Source of the DNA: Shewanella oncorhynchi
GTDB lineage: Bacteria; Pseudomonadota; Gammaproteobacteria; Enterobacterales; Shewanellaceae
Direction: 5' to 3'
Length of the DNA stretch: 64,000 nt
Assembly (NCBI RefSeq): GCF_012584455.1
Contig: NZ_JABAEB010000005.1
Coordinates: forward strand, 186,001 to 250,000
Position 1 is the first letter of the stretch, and each line of letters starts with the position of its first letter. Of the stretch, positions 27,739 to 37,070 are shown one piece after another. Under the pieces are notes generated by a model that searched no databases, was not told where the DNA came from, and was given only the letters and a program-made list of their open reading frames with translations. A program made the position numbers and the translations under genes.

Positions 27739-28488
27739 ATGTTGATGCAATTGGGAGACTGCAGGTTTGATCGGGAACGAGGCATACTGATTGAGTTGTC
27801 TCGCGATGAATCTTGGCATCTTCCTCGAGCCGAGTTACAAGTGCTTAATTTGCTTGTTGAGCATCAAGGTAAGTTGGTTTCTAAGCACATGCTGAAGACG
27901 GGGGATGGAAAACATCCGCCGCTAACTGATACCTCTGTGGCCCGTGCTGTTTTTATGCTTCGCAGCTTTCTTGGACCTCAATATGAGGGCTTGATTGAAA
28001 CCGTGAAAGGCCAAGGTTATTTACTCCAACCATCTAATGGGACTGAGTTTAGAGGTGTTAATTACCTCAGATTGCACACAGTGCCTTTGTGGAGTGCCTT
28101 AGTGTTATTCGGGTTTATGTTAGCGTTTTCGGTGTTTTATTTGAATCATACGGATCACAGTAAGCCAACCCAAGCACTTATGACCTCAATATTACCTTTG
28201 GCTTCTGGCCAGCAAGTACGATTACACTTATTTGCTGATTCCAATACTAATAACACTTTACTCTTCGAATTAGGTGAGCGCTTAAGTGCAGGATTAATCG
28301 CCTGCGGTCAAAGTGATTGGGCTGATGTCTATGCTTCTTTGTCCCATGATAAACAAGTGCTTAATATTACTTTTCGAGGCGAAAAACTCGGTCAGTCAGT
28401 GATCCGTAATATTAAAATCAGTGATTTCACTCGACCGAAAACCTTCATCGATGCTGCTTGGCTGCAGGAGGTTAACATCTGTGGCTAA
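27739..28488 (+). CDS. ToxR/CadC-type membrane-anchored transcriptional regulator
   Basis: 249 residues from the ATG at 27739, preceded by GGAG. Residues 1-97 form an OmpR-type winged helix: WHLPRAELQVLNLLVEHQGKLVSKHML, TDTSVARAVFMLRSFLG (recognition helix) and LIETVKGQGYLL (wing). One transmembrane segment (about 115-135) leads to a periplasmic domain of about 110 residues with two cysteines (VYASLSHDKQVLN... ending EVNICG). No phosphoacceptor domain. Such proteins sense periplasmic signals directly and bind DNA from the membrane. The gene overlaps its partner at 28481 by 8 bp and is divergent from the split-Soret unit, the most likely target. Confidence 0.85.
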   Translation: MLMQLGDCRFDRERGILIELSRDESWHLPRAELQVLNLLVEHQGKLVSKHMLKTGDGKHPPLTDTSVARAVFMLRSFLGPQYEGLIETVKGQGYLLQPSNGTEFRGVNYLRLHTVPLWSALVLFGFMLAFSVFYLNHTDHSKPTQALMTSILPLASGQQVRLHLFADSNTNNTLLFELGERLSAGLIACGQSDWADVYASLSHDKQVLNITFRGEKLGQSVIRNIKISDFTRPKTFIDAAWLQEVNICG

Positions 28489-29035
28489 ATGGCTAAAGTG
28501 GACGATTAATATTGTTATCTTGTCGGCATTGATTATGGCCTGCGGTGTGATATACAAACAGTCGGCTACCAATCAGACGATGATTTTAAATTGCAGCTCT
28601 GAATTATTCGACCGCCATTCTAGTGCCAATCCTAGCAGCAGCTCGAGTGTTAGCAGTGACGGTAAATTTTACCTACTCGTGGATGTTTTGATTGCCGCTG
28701 ACAATACGCAGATCAATTATCGTTACTTTAATATTGACGGTACGAGTGCGGGCAATATTTTAATGCAAGGCAAAGTCGACAGTATTGAGGCCAATAGCAT
28801 GACCTATAAAGTTACCGTTAAAACGAAAACGGAATCTGAAATTGAAAAGCAAAAAAATTGGCCAGAACATATGAAATATCTATCCTATATCAGCAGCTTA
28901 CATTTTAATGACTCAGAAATGCACAATCTCAGTATCGAGGTGTTAGATATGGATGACACCAAAGATTATGCCGTGGTCCTTTTTCAGCCTAGCAATACCA
29001 TTTGTGGATGCAGAATCGTAAATAGTCGAATTTAA
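28481..29035 (+). CDS. FidL-like periplasmic partner of the ToxR-like regulator
   Basis: 184 residues starting with GTG at 28481, set by a strong AGGAGG at 28466-28471. It has one N-terminal membrane anchor (about 6-27, WTINIVILSALIMACGVIY) and a periplasmic beta-rich domain. ILNCSSELFDRH followed by YLLVDVLIAADNTQINYRYFNIDG resembles the FidL-like proteins that sit beside CadC-type regulators in enterobacteria (MarT-FidL, YqeI-YqeJ); this is a motif-level impression. The 8-bp overlap implies translational coupling, as for ToxR-ToxS, so a stabilising or sensing role is likely. Confidence 0.7.
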   Translation: MAKWLKWTINIVILSALIMACGVIYKQSATNQTMILNCSSELFDRHSSANPSSSSSVSSDGKFYLLVDVLIAADNTQINYRYFNIDGTSAGNILMQGKVDSIEANSMTYKVTVKTKTESEIEKQKNWPEHMKYLSYISSLHFNDSEMHNLSIEVLDMDDTKDYAVVLFQPSNTICGCRIVNSRI

Positions 29036-29130
29036 TCAGTGAATTTGAGTTTATTTCAGTTAAGATTAGTGCTCATTGATTTGTGATTACTGTGGTGAGT
29101 CTCCAGTGAGGGATTCATGAAAAGGGTGTT

Positions 29131-30534
29131 GTGTCTAAGATACGTGTAAAGCAAGAAGAATCCCTGTCGATTAAGTTCAGCCATCAGATGGAAAAGGGCG
29201 ATAATCGTCAGCTTGATCTCTATTTCTTTTTACCTAAGGAAATGGGCATAGGCTCGCGCACGCTCAATGAAGAAGAGTACTACTACAGCTCAATAGTTGG
29301 ACGTCGCTCATACTATTCAGAAGGCTTGCACTTACCTCTGGTGCAGGGGCGTTTTGCCAGTTTAAATCGCCGTACTGTTGAAGAGTTCAGGTTGTACCTA
29401 AATCTCTTCGCCTATCAGTTTGCGGTTGCGGTTGAAAACGATGTTAAAGAACTCAATCAAATCACAGATGTAACCCATTTTTATTTTGCCCTCGACGAAT
29501 TACGCGAACAAATTGCCCAGTTGCTGAAAAAGTTTCGTCGTAACGAACCAGGTGATCCCAAATGGAAATCTTACTTTGAAAATGCTGATAACTACTTGTC
29601 TTGGTTTTGTGAGCAGCAGTTACTCAAAGTGCTCGCTTATGCCACTCGTACCAGTGATTTCAACGATATTTTAGAGCGGGTACTCACGCTCTGCCGTAAT
29701 GAATGTGCCTATCGTGATGAGCATAAGTACAACTCAGCGCAAACTAAGCAAGATCCTAACCGTATCTCTAATAAGATGTTGTTATTGCGCCGTTTAATTC
29801 AACAAGGGGTGGTACTCAAAGAAGAGTTAAAGCCTTTAGGGATTGGCCTTAAAAAGTTTACGACAGGACTGGCGACCGCGTTAGTGATGTTGGTGGTGTC
29901 TGCGTTGATAATTCAAGCGCAGGGCGCCTTTAGTGGTTTTACTATTGCACTAGTGCTGACTTTGGCTGTGATCTATGGTTTCAGGGAAATCTTTAAGGAC
30001 GATGTGCGCAATGCCATGTGGCGATTTATTCAGCGGGGTCGACCACGTTGGAGCCGCATTTTACGGGATACTACGAGTCAGGCGGTTATCGCTAAGCAGT
30101 TGGTATGGCTTGAGTTTATGCGTCAGCAAGATCTACCCGAAAAAGTCAGTGACATTCTAAAGCACAGACATAGCCAAAATAAGGTCGATGCGGAAATTCT
30201 GCACTATAAAATCGCCACTAAGGTGAATCAGAGTGAATTCCAAGCGGGATATTCGACTATTCAAGAGCAAGTGAGCTTTAGCTTAGTGCCTTTTGCCCGT
30301 TATTTAGAACGGGGTAAAGCGAAGATTTATAAGGAAGTTGAAGGCAAAATTAGTTATGAATCGGTTGAGCGGCGCTATCAAGTCAACCTGATTTTAGTGT
30401 TGCGTGATGGGCGCGAAGCCCCGCAGTATATCCGCTATAAAATCACCATGAACCGCTCGGCAATCATAGAAATTACCCAGAGTCAGTTGCCTGACTCAGT
30501 TAATGCACCCGAATCTACGATTGATGACGAGTAA
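29131..30534 (+). CDS. Large membrane protein of unknown function
   Basis: 467 residues with a GTG start behind AAAGGG. A soluble N-terminal domain (1-245) has a stretch of Tyr-rich sequence (EEEYYYSSIVGRRSYYSEG). Two adjacent transmembrane segments (about 247-285: LATALVMLVVSALIIQAQGAF and FTIALVLTLAVIYGF) form a hairpin, and a second soluble domain (290-467) ends with a beta-rich part. Basic helix RFIQRGRPRWSRILRDT follows the membrane. No enzyme motif is visible. Its stop overlaps the convergent PAS gene by 20 bp. I do not recognise the family. Confidence 0.7.
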   Translation: MSKIRVKQEESLSIKFSHQMEKGDNRQLDLYFFLPKEMGIGSRTLNEEEYYYSSIVGRRSYYSEGLHLPLVQGRFASLNRRTVEEFRLYLNLFAYQFAVAVENDVKELNQITDVTHFYFALDELREQIAQLLKKFRRNEPGDPKWKSYFENADNYLSWFCEQQLLKVLAYATRTSDFNDILERVLTLCRNECAYRDEHKYNSAQTKQDPNRISNKMLLLRRLIQQGVVLKEELKPLGIGLKKFTTGLATALVMLVVSALIIQAQGAFSGFTIALVLTLAVIYGFREIFKDDVRNAMWRFIQRGRPRWSRILRDTTSQAVIAKQLVWLEFMRQQDLPEKVSDILKHRHSQNKVDAEILHYKIATKVNQSEFQAGYSTIQEQVSFSLVPFARYLERGKAKIYKEVEGKISYESVERRYQVNLILVLRDGREAPQYIRYKITMNRSAIIEITQSQLPDSVNAPESTIDDE

Positions 30535-32752
30535 AGGCTTGACCGATATTTTGATCGTTATTTTGCTTCGCCCGTTTTAGGGCGACTTCGGCATTATTCA
30601 AATATTGCTCTAATGTCTGGCCTTCTTGATAACCCGCAATACCAATACTAATACCTTCCCCTAAGCCATTACCATTGAGCTTTTCCATCATATTGAGGGT
30701 AAAGTTGTGCGCATGGGTGGCGTCTGTGTCAGGTAACATCACAATGAGTTTCCCTAGCTGCCAATGCAGAATTTGATAATTAGCTGGAATTTCAAGCAAT
30801 AATTGCACTTCTATTTCTTGCTGACGATTTGCCAGTTGGTCGATATCACTCATGTGGCTTAGCATGCCCTCTGGATTGATATCCATTAACAGTAAGCTTG
30901 AACTGAGACGGCTTGGTGGCGGCAGAGAGTTAAAGTAACGTTCTAAATCTGCCAAATTCTGCAGAATAGTACTGCGATGGGGTACAAGGTTACGCTTCTC
31001 AGTGCCTCGACCACGCTCGGCGGCTTGCTCTAAAGTGCAGACGATATAATCAATCTCACCATCGGCGGCCACATGGCCCTTCAAGGTGGCTTGCAAACAA
31101 TTGGAATGCGCCTGTTTAGGTGAGCATAGAATTTGCCCTTGCCACTGACCTTGCATGGCAATTTGGGCGCTGATCCTCTGCCATTGATTGCCTAAATCAT
31201 TCGCGAGTAATGACGCTAAATCTTGATTTAAATCGCCATTGAGTTGCATTAACGCATCGAATACAGGATTGATTTTAATCAGTTTACCGTTAGCATCTGT
31301 GAGGGCTGTCGCGACTGTGTTATCGCATAAAAGCTCACTGAGAAAAGCATTTTGTTTGCTGCTGATTAACTCACTGATGTCCTCAAGGGTAATTAATAGA
31401 TGTGGTGAGCCTCGGCTCGCCCTTGGTGCTTGGCGGATATGAACCCGCAGCGTGGGGCCATCGATACTCTCTAGACTGATTTCACCAGACCATTGACCGG
31501 TTTTATGTACCTGCTCCATTAACTCCGTGTAGGTTTTATCATCGAGGCATAAGGTACGCTGTAGGCTTCGGTCTGTCAGTTCATCTAATGGTACTAAGGT
31601 CGCTTGTGCCGCTTTAGTATTGGCGCTGATGACTCTGGCATTTTCGTTTACCATCATAAAGCCGATGTCACTATTAAATAAGCCATTAGCAACATCAATA
31701 CTGTATTGGCGTGAACGCTGTTGTAAGCGATACATGTGGCTGAGTAGTACAACCCAAGCGGCTAAAACCGTTAATATTAACGATGCCACAATGACAATGT
31801 TTTGCCATTGTGAGAAACGAGCAGCTATGTCTGAGTTGCGCACATAGGAGAGTAAAAAATATTCTCTGTGAGTCTCAGGTTGGGCAGTGAGTTCGATTTT
31901 AAGGTAAACATAAGTGGCTTCTTCACCGTGGAATTGTCCAAAGTTGCTCATGGACATATCGCGCCACAGGGCCGGATAGCTCTGTCTTAAACTTGCTCCT
32001 AAGGTCTCTGGCATATTGCTTAGAGGGGCGAGATCGCTCGCGCCAGCATAGAGTAATCCTTGAGTATCAAGCACTAACATAGGGGACTTATTGCTTGAAA
32101 AGGCTGGTTTTATGGCCTCCAGCATTTTTACCATAGAGTTGTACGTCACCAGATAACCGATAGAACTCTGATCGGGCTTCTCGAGCCACGCCATTTGATA
32201 CATATAAGGTTCAAGCATGCCGTCTATCGGAACAAATTCCAGTGGCGAGGTATAGACCTCCTTGCCACCCATGCTCCGACTCGCTCCAAGTAAGGTCGGT
32301 GGTAAGGCATCTTTATTGAAATTAGGGGGCGTTGAGAATTTATAGTTACCTTGGGGATCGTACAGTGCAATGCCGAGTAACTCAGGAATATGTTTTACTA
32401 GATCTTGCCAGTTTTCCTGCAATTTAAGTTGTTGCTTGGCGGTAGGATTGCTTAAGTATTGTTTTAGCAGTTCCCCATTGGCGAAAATTTGGGTTCGAAA
32501 TTGCTGAAAAGACACTTTATCTGCGATCAATGAGCCTATGGTTTGCAGTTCACTGTATCTTTGCGTTGCCCACTCTTCTTGCAGGCGTCGTTCACCTAAC
32601 GTAATGATTAAGTGAGTTAAAATAATCATGCCAATCACCAGCATAGAAAGCTGGCTTGCAATAGCGAGTAAGCGTTGATGCGACCAATAGATCCCTTGAG
32701 TTAAAGAGAGCAGTGGCGCAGCGGGATACGTGCTTGGGTTATTCTTCAGCAT
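30515..32752 (-). CDS. Membrane sensor with PAS domains and a degenerate GGDEF domain
   Basis: 745 residues: transmembrane segment at 30-52, a periplasmic sensing domain (about 55-315, Cache-like pattern IALYDPQGNYKFSTPPNFN and MLVLDTQGLLYAG), a second membrane segment (319-341), then two PAS-type regions (about 358-465 and 475-575) and a C-terminal GGDEF-like domain (about 598-730). The domain keeps SLLLMDINPEG and GISIGIAGYQEGQTLEQYLNNAEVALKRAKQ but has HWQLGKLIVMLP where HWGGDEF-type loops carry the catalytic Gly-Gly-Asp/Glu-Glu. Cyclase activity is therefore unlikely. No EAL domain. Shares 20 bp with the 3' end of the convergent gene. Confidence 0.83.
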   Translation of the reverse strand: MLKNNPSTYPAAPLLSLTQGIYWSHQRLLAIASQLSMLVIGMIILTHLIITLGERRLQEEWATQRYSELQTIGSLIADKVSFQQFRTQIFANGELLKQYLSNPTAKQQLKLQENWQDLVKHIPELLGIALYDPQGNYKFSTPPNFNKDALPPTLLGASRSMGGKEVYTSPLEFVPIDGMLEPYMYQMAWLEKPDQSSIGYLVTYNSMVKMLEAIKPAFSSNKSPMLVLDTQGLLYAGASDLAPLSNMPETLGASLRQSYPALWRDMSMSNFGQFHGEEATYVYLKIELTAQPETHREYFLLSYVRNSDIAARFSQWQNIVIVASLILTVLAAWVVLLSHMYRLQQRSRQYSIDVANGLFNSDIGFMMVNENARVISANTKAAQATLVPLDELTDRSLQRTLCLDDKTYTELMEQVHKTGQWSGEISLESIDGPTLRVHIRQAPRASRGSPHLLITLEDISELISSKQNAFLSELLCDNTVATALTDANGKLIKINPVFDALMQLNGDLNQDLASLLANDLGNQWQRISAQIAMQGQWQGQILCSPKQAHSNCLQATLKGHVAADGEIDYIVCTLEQAAERGRGTEKRNLVPHRSTILQNLADLERYFNSLPPPSRLSSSLLLMDINPEGMLSHMSDIDQLANRQQEIEVQLLLEIPANYQILHWQLGKLIVMLPDTDATHAHNFTLNMMEKLNGNGLGEGISIGIAGYQEGQTLEQYLNNAEVALKRAKQNNDQNIGQAFTRHQS

Positions 32753-32942
32753 GAACCGATTATGAGTGGGTGAACTGTTAATTTCGCTATGTTAACACGA
32801 AAGAATTGTTACGACAGTGCCAAGTTACTCAGCAAGATTCCTTGAGTAAAAGTTAAGACGATTCACACATGTACCACTCACGTAATCGACGGTGTTATCT
32901 GCTTGGGTATTTCAGTCGATTTTGGCTGTATTAGAATGCCGT

Positions 32943-33665
32943 TTAGCCTAAGGCGCCTAATATGCGATGCTTGAATTCACAGCCGTAGGACTCAACTTGT
33001 TCACGACAGATGTCGATATCAACACCCGCTAATCCTTCGATGGCCGAAACTTGTACCGTTTCAATATAGTGTGGCGCTAATGCGATGAAAGCATGTACGG
33101 CGGCATAAGAACCGGCGAGTTTGGGGCGACAATGTTCCATATAGGCGGCTTCATTATCCGCATTGAGGGAAATGGATAAACTATCAACGCAGTTGGCTAG
33201 TTCCGGCAAAATATTGCGCCTATGGACTAAATTACCTAAACCATCGGTATTAATACGTACTCGTCCGCCTCTTTGTTTAATTTCTTTCGCCACTGCCAGC
33301 AAGGTTGGAAGATTTAAGGTCGGTTCACCATAGCCACAAAACACATATTCTTCGAAGTCTTTAACATCGCCAAGCAGTGGAATAATTTCTTCTGGCTTAG
33401 GTTGGTGACACAGTGCCAGTTGATATTCGTGGATCTGTTTACTGCCATTATGTTTTGGACAAAACGCGCAGCGCAGGGTGCAGCGACCCGTAATATTAAG
33501 GTAGCGACTGCGACGAATATCATAGACAAGCGTTTCAGTCGCACAGGTTTCATTTGTGCAAACTTCATCTGTTATGTGACCGTTCGCTAGGGTTTCTGTG
33601 GTGACAACTTGTGTTTTATCAATATTTTGCTTGTGCAGATGCTCAGACATAATGATGGGTTTCAT
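32943..33665 (-). CDS. Radical SAM protein (TatD-associated type)
   Basis: 240 residues from the ATG at 33665 (other in-frame starts are at 33725 and 33650). YLNITGRCTLRCAFCPKHNG holds the CX3CX2C iron-sulfur motif (C62, C66, C69). The F-C-G-Y-G-E-P-T-L stretch is the SAM-binding GGE-type motif, and INTDGLGN and LSISLNAD are typical of the family often encoded near TatD nuclease genes. No TatD gene is adjacent here. The substrate is unknown. The N-terminal extension has extra cysteines (EVCTNETCATETL) that could be accessory or a spurious start region. Confidence 0.8.
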   Translation of the reverse strand: MKPIIMSEHLHKQNIDKTQVVTTETLANGHITDEVCTNETCATETLVYDIRRSRYLNITGRCTLRCAFCPKHNGSKQIHEYQLALCHQPKPEEIIPLLGDVKDFEEYVFCGYGEPTLNLPTLLAVAKEIKQRGGRVRINTDGLGNLVHRRNILPELANCVDSLSISLNADNEAAYMEHCRPKLAGSYAAVHAFIALAPHYIETVQVSAIEGLAGVDIDICREQVESYGCEFKHRILGALG

Positions 33666-33810
33666 TCTAACGATAGCTGACGACTTAAACACATTGTAGC
33701 GAAAGCCTGATGCGATAACTGTCAACTAGATCGCAACTTGAAAGCTCAAGCCACTCGCGGCAGATTCAAAATGACATAGATGATTGAGAGGTTATTGACT
33801 CGCACTGAGG

Positions 33811-33840
33811 ATTAAAAAGAGAGCCTAAGCTCTCTTTTTA
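33811..33840. terminator. Terminator after the RND efflux operon
   Basis: A 13-bp perfect stem TTAAAAAGAGAGC/GCTCTCTTTTTAA with a CTAA loop, 39 bp beyond the permease stop, can terminate in both directions. Confidence 0.88.
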
Positions 33841-33878
33841 AGTTTCAAGACATTGATTAACTGCTTCTAGTTAACTTC

Positions 33879-36800
33879 CTATAGATAGTCTTTTTTATAG
33901 TCAATGGGGACCGGCGGCTCTAAATGCTCAGGTGTAAAGTCCACTTCATGGTCTTTTTTAGGCTGCCACCACCAATGGAAGAAGCGGCTGCTAGTGCGCT
34001 TAACGTCGTCGAGTATGATGTACAGCAAGGGCACTAAAATTAGCGTCACAACGGTCGAGAACAGGATACCGAAGGCGAGGGACGTCGCCATAGGGATCAC
34101 TATTTGCGCCTGCAAACTACGCTCGAGAATAATAGGCACTAAGCCGACGAAGGTGGTGAGTGACGTCAGGATGATCGCCCTAAAACGATAACAGCCTGAA
34201 TCGACCGCCGCCTGCCTGACTGATTGCCCTTGCTCCCGCGCACGGTTCACAAAGTCCACCAAAATCAAGGAGTCGTTCACCACCACACCTGCTAATGCCA
34301 CTATGCCGCAGAGACTTAACACGCTCATCGCGAGTCCCTGAATCAAGTGACCAAACAGAGCGCCGATAATCCCAAAGGGGATCACAGACATGATGATTAA
34401 CGGCTGACTGTAGGATTTAAGTGGCACGGCCATCAAAGCATAAATGGTGAACAGCGCAAAGAAGAAGCCTTGCATCAAACCGACCATGGCATTCTGTTCA
34501 TCCAAACTGCCACCGTCCAGTGCAGTTTGGATTTTAGGGTACTTGGCCTGCAATTGTGGCAGGTAATCTTTTTGGATTTCTTGCACTACTTTTGAAGGTT
34601 CAACGATGTTTTTGTTAGCATTTGCCGTGATGGTAATCGCTCGCTTGCCGTCAACACGGGTAATTGAGGCGTAGGATTCACCTTTTTCAATTTGTGCCAC
34701 GGTCGAGAAGGGAACCGAGGTGCCCGTTGGCGTGCGGATCAGCATATTTTCAAGATAACCCACAGTACGACGTTGCTCTAATGGGTAGCGCACCATTACC
34801 TTGATTTCTTCTTTATTACGTAAAATACGTTGGGCTTCATAACCATAGAAACCGTAACGCACTTGGCGGGCTAAATCGGAAAGCGTGAGGCCTAGGGCTT
34901 CTGCCTCTGGACGTATCTTCAGGCGAATTTCATGGCTGCCCGATGAAAAGTTGTCGGCAATATCGTACACGCCTTCGTAGCTGGCGAGTTTTTGCTTCAA
35001 CTCTTTAGAGGCTGCGGACAGCTCATCGAGGTCACTCGAGGTCAATCTGAAGGAAATATCGCCACCGGCATCGTTGGTGCTCGCGTTAAAGCTGAGTTTT
35101 TTAACCGACAAAAGCTCGGGCAATTGTTCACGCCACGCGGCAGCAATCGTCACGCCATCGACTTCCCGGTCTTCACCTTTCGTCAGTTCGGCAAAAATGA
35201 AGGCCGAGGTACGGGAGCTCATATTGATAAAGCTGTGCTTCACCACTTGATAACCGTTATCTTTCTCCATTTTTTCGTTCATCTTGTACAGGGCTTCTTC
35301 TATGCTCTGTACCACTTTTAAGGTGTTACCTTCGGAGCTGCCTTCATCCATCTCAAGTTCAACTTGAATAAAGTCTGAGGGAATGTCAGGGAAAAATACC
35401 CAGCGTACTTTGCCACTGGCGACTAAGGCAATCGACAAAATTAATACACCGATAAAGGCCGCGACCACGTTGTATCTGTGTTTGATACAGCGCTCGAGGA
35501 AGTTGCGATAACTGTGGTGAATAAAGTATTGCACTCTGTCGTTAAAATTGGCTTTTAGGTGGCCAAAGAATCCCTTTGGTGCGCCAGGTTTTTTAAACTT
35601 CATGTGCGCTAAATGCGCTGGCAGAATGAACTTAGACTCTACCAGTGAGAAGGCTAAACAGAGGATGACCACCATACCGATGGATTTCCAGATAATCCCC
35701 ATAGGGCCAGAAACCATTAACATGGGAATAAATGCCGCAATTGTGGTTAAGACCCCGAAGGTCGCGGGCATCGCCACTTTTTGCGCGCCGCGGATCACGT
35801 TCTCAACCGAGTGACCGTGGCGTTCGACCTCTGTGTAGGCACTCTCACCGATGACAATGGCATCATCCACCACTATTCCGAGCACTAAGATAAAGGCGAA
35901 TAGGGTCAACATGTTGATCGTCATGGAGAAAGGTTCGAGCGGCATGACCAACATAGTGCCGAGGAAACACACGGGTATCCCCATCATGACCCAAAATGCT
36001 AACTTCAGATCGAGGAACATGGCTAAGATGATAAACACCAACAAGGCACCGTAAAACATGTTTGACATCATCATGTCTAAGCGGCCCTGGAGATAGTGGG
36101 TCATATCACCCCAAGTATCGAGTTGAGCGTTAGCTGGCAGTGTGGCGCGGCGCTGCTCTACGTACTGTTTGACTTGGTCTGCAATGTCTAAGGCGTTTTG
36201 ATCATCAATGCTGGTAACTTCAATAATCGCAGCGGGTTTGCCGTTAAAGCGGGTATATTCCAAACGTTCTTCAAAATCATCTTTGATGGTCGCCACTTGT
36301 GGCAGCATCACGCGGCTACCGTCGGCGCGAGTTGTGACGACTATATTGGCAAAGTCATCGCCCGTGTAGGCTTGGCCTTTGGTGCGCAATAGAATATCGC
36401 CATCTTGAGCACGAATAGAGCCACCTGGTAAGTCTAAGGAGGAGTTTTGCACTGCTAATGCGACCTGTGAGAAGGTCAAGCCGTACTCTCGTAACTTATT
36501 CTCAGAAACTTCAATACCGATTTCATAATCGCGCACCCCAGTCACTTTCGCACGGGTTACAGCGGGGAGTTGGGTTAAATCGTCACGAACCGATTTAGCC
36601 AATTCTTTCATATCGTGGAGTGTCATATCGCCATAAACAGAAACCCAAATGACGTTATTCTCAGGTTTGATTTGAGAGATATTCGGTTTTTCGATGTTCA
36701 CTGGGAAGGTTGAAATTGCATCTAACCGCAGTTTGGCTTCATCGAGAATGGTCTGCACTTCGTAACCGTCTTCAACTTCAACGGTAATCGATCCAACGCC

Positions 36801-37070
36801 TTCGCTAGCCACAGAAGTCACTTTCTTGATGCCGTTGATATCTTGGATGGCTTCTTCAATCTTGATGTTGATGCCTTCTTCGATTTCCTGTGGCGCCGCA
36901 CCTGGATAGGCGACGGAAATATTTAATAAATTGAGTTCGAAAGAAGGAAAAACCTCTTTATTAATCAAAATACTGCTGAACAGGCCGCCGATGAGCAGAA
37001 CACACATTAATAAGTTCGCGGCTACACTGTTGCGGGCGAACCAAGCTAAGATCCCTTTTTGAGTGTCCAT
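33879..37070 (-). CDS. RND efflux transporter permease
   Basis: A 1063-residue inner-membrane protein with 12 transmembrane segments and two large periplasmic loops, in the AcrB family. Segment 4 has VLGIVVDDAIVIGES, whose paired Asp residues carry the proton relay. N-terminal WFARNSVAANLLMCVLLIGG, GAAPQEIEEGINIKIEEA and C-terminal LCGIVALAGVVVNDSLILVD are family signatures. It exports toxic compounds with the adaptor encoded just before it: the adaptor stop and this start share one base (TAATG). No outer-membrane channel gene is adjacent, so it probably borrows TolC. The substrate is unknown. Confidence 0.93.
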   Translation of the reverse strand: MDTQKGILAWFARNSVAANLLMCVLLIGGLFSSILINKEVFPSFELNLLNISVAYPGAAPQEIEEGINIKIEEAIQDINGIKKVTSVASEGVGSITVEVEDGYEVQTILDEAKLRLDAISTFPVNIEKPNISQIKPENNVIWVSVYGDMTLHDMKELAKSVRDDLTQLPAVTRAKVTGVRDYEIGIEVSENKLREYGLTFSQVALAVQNSSLDLPGGSIRAQDGDILLRTKGQAYTGDDFANIVVTTRADGSRVMLPQVATIKDDFEERLEYTRFNGKPAAIIEVTSIDDQNALDIADQVKQYVEQRRATLPANAQLDTWGDMTHYLQGRLDMMMSNMFYGALLVFIILAMFLDLKLAFWVMMGIPVCFLGTMLVMPLEPFSMTINMLTLFAFILVLGIVVDDAIVIGESAYTEVERHGHSVENVIRGAQKVAMPATFGVLTTIAAFIPMLMVSGPMGIIWKSIGMVVILCLAFSLVESKFILPAHLAHMKFKKPGAPKGFFGHLKANFNDRVQYFIHHSYRNFLERCIKHRYNVVAAFIGVLILSIALVASGKVRWVFFPDIPSDFIQVELEMDEGSSEGNTLKVVQSIEEALYKMNEKMEKDNGYQVVKHSFINMSSRTSAFIFAELTKGEDREVDGVTIAAAWREQLPELLSVKKLSFNASTNDAGGDISFRLTSSDLDELSAASKELKQKLASYEGVYDIADNFSSGSHEIRLKIRPEAEALGLTLSDLARQVRYGFYGYEAQRILRNKEEIKVMVRYPLEQRRTVGYLENMLIRTPTGTSVPFSTVAQIEKGESYASITRVDGKRAITITANANKNIVEPSKVVQEIQKDYLPQLQAKYPKIQTALDGGSLDEQNAMVGLMQGFFFALFTIYALMAVPLKSYSQPLIIMSVIPFGIIGALFGHLIQGLAMSVLSLCGIVALAGVVVNDSLILVDFVNRAREQGQSVRQAAVDSGCYRFRAIILTSLTTFVGLVPIILERSLQAQIVIPMATSLAFGILFSTVVTLILVPLLYIILDDVKRTSSRFFHWWWQPKKDHEVDFTPEHLEPPVPIDYKKDYL

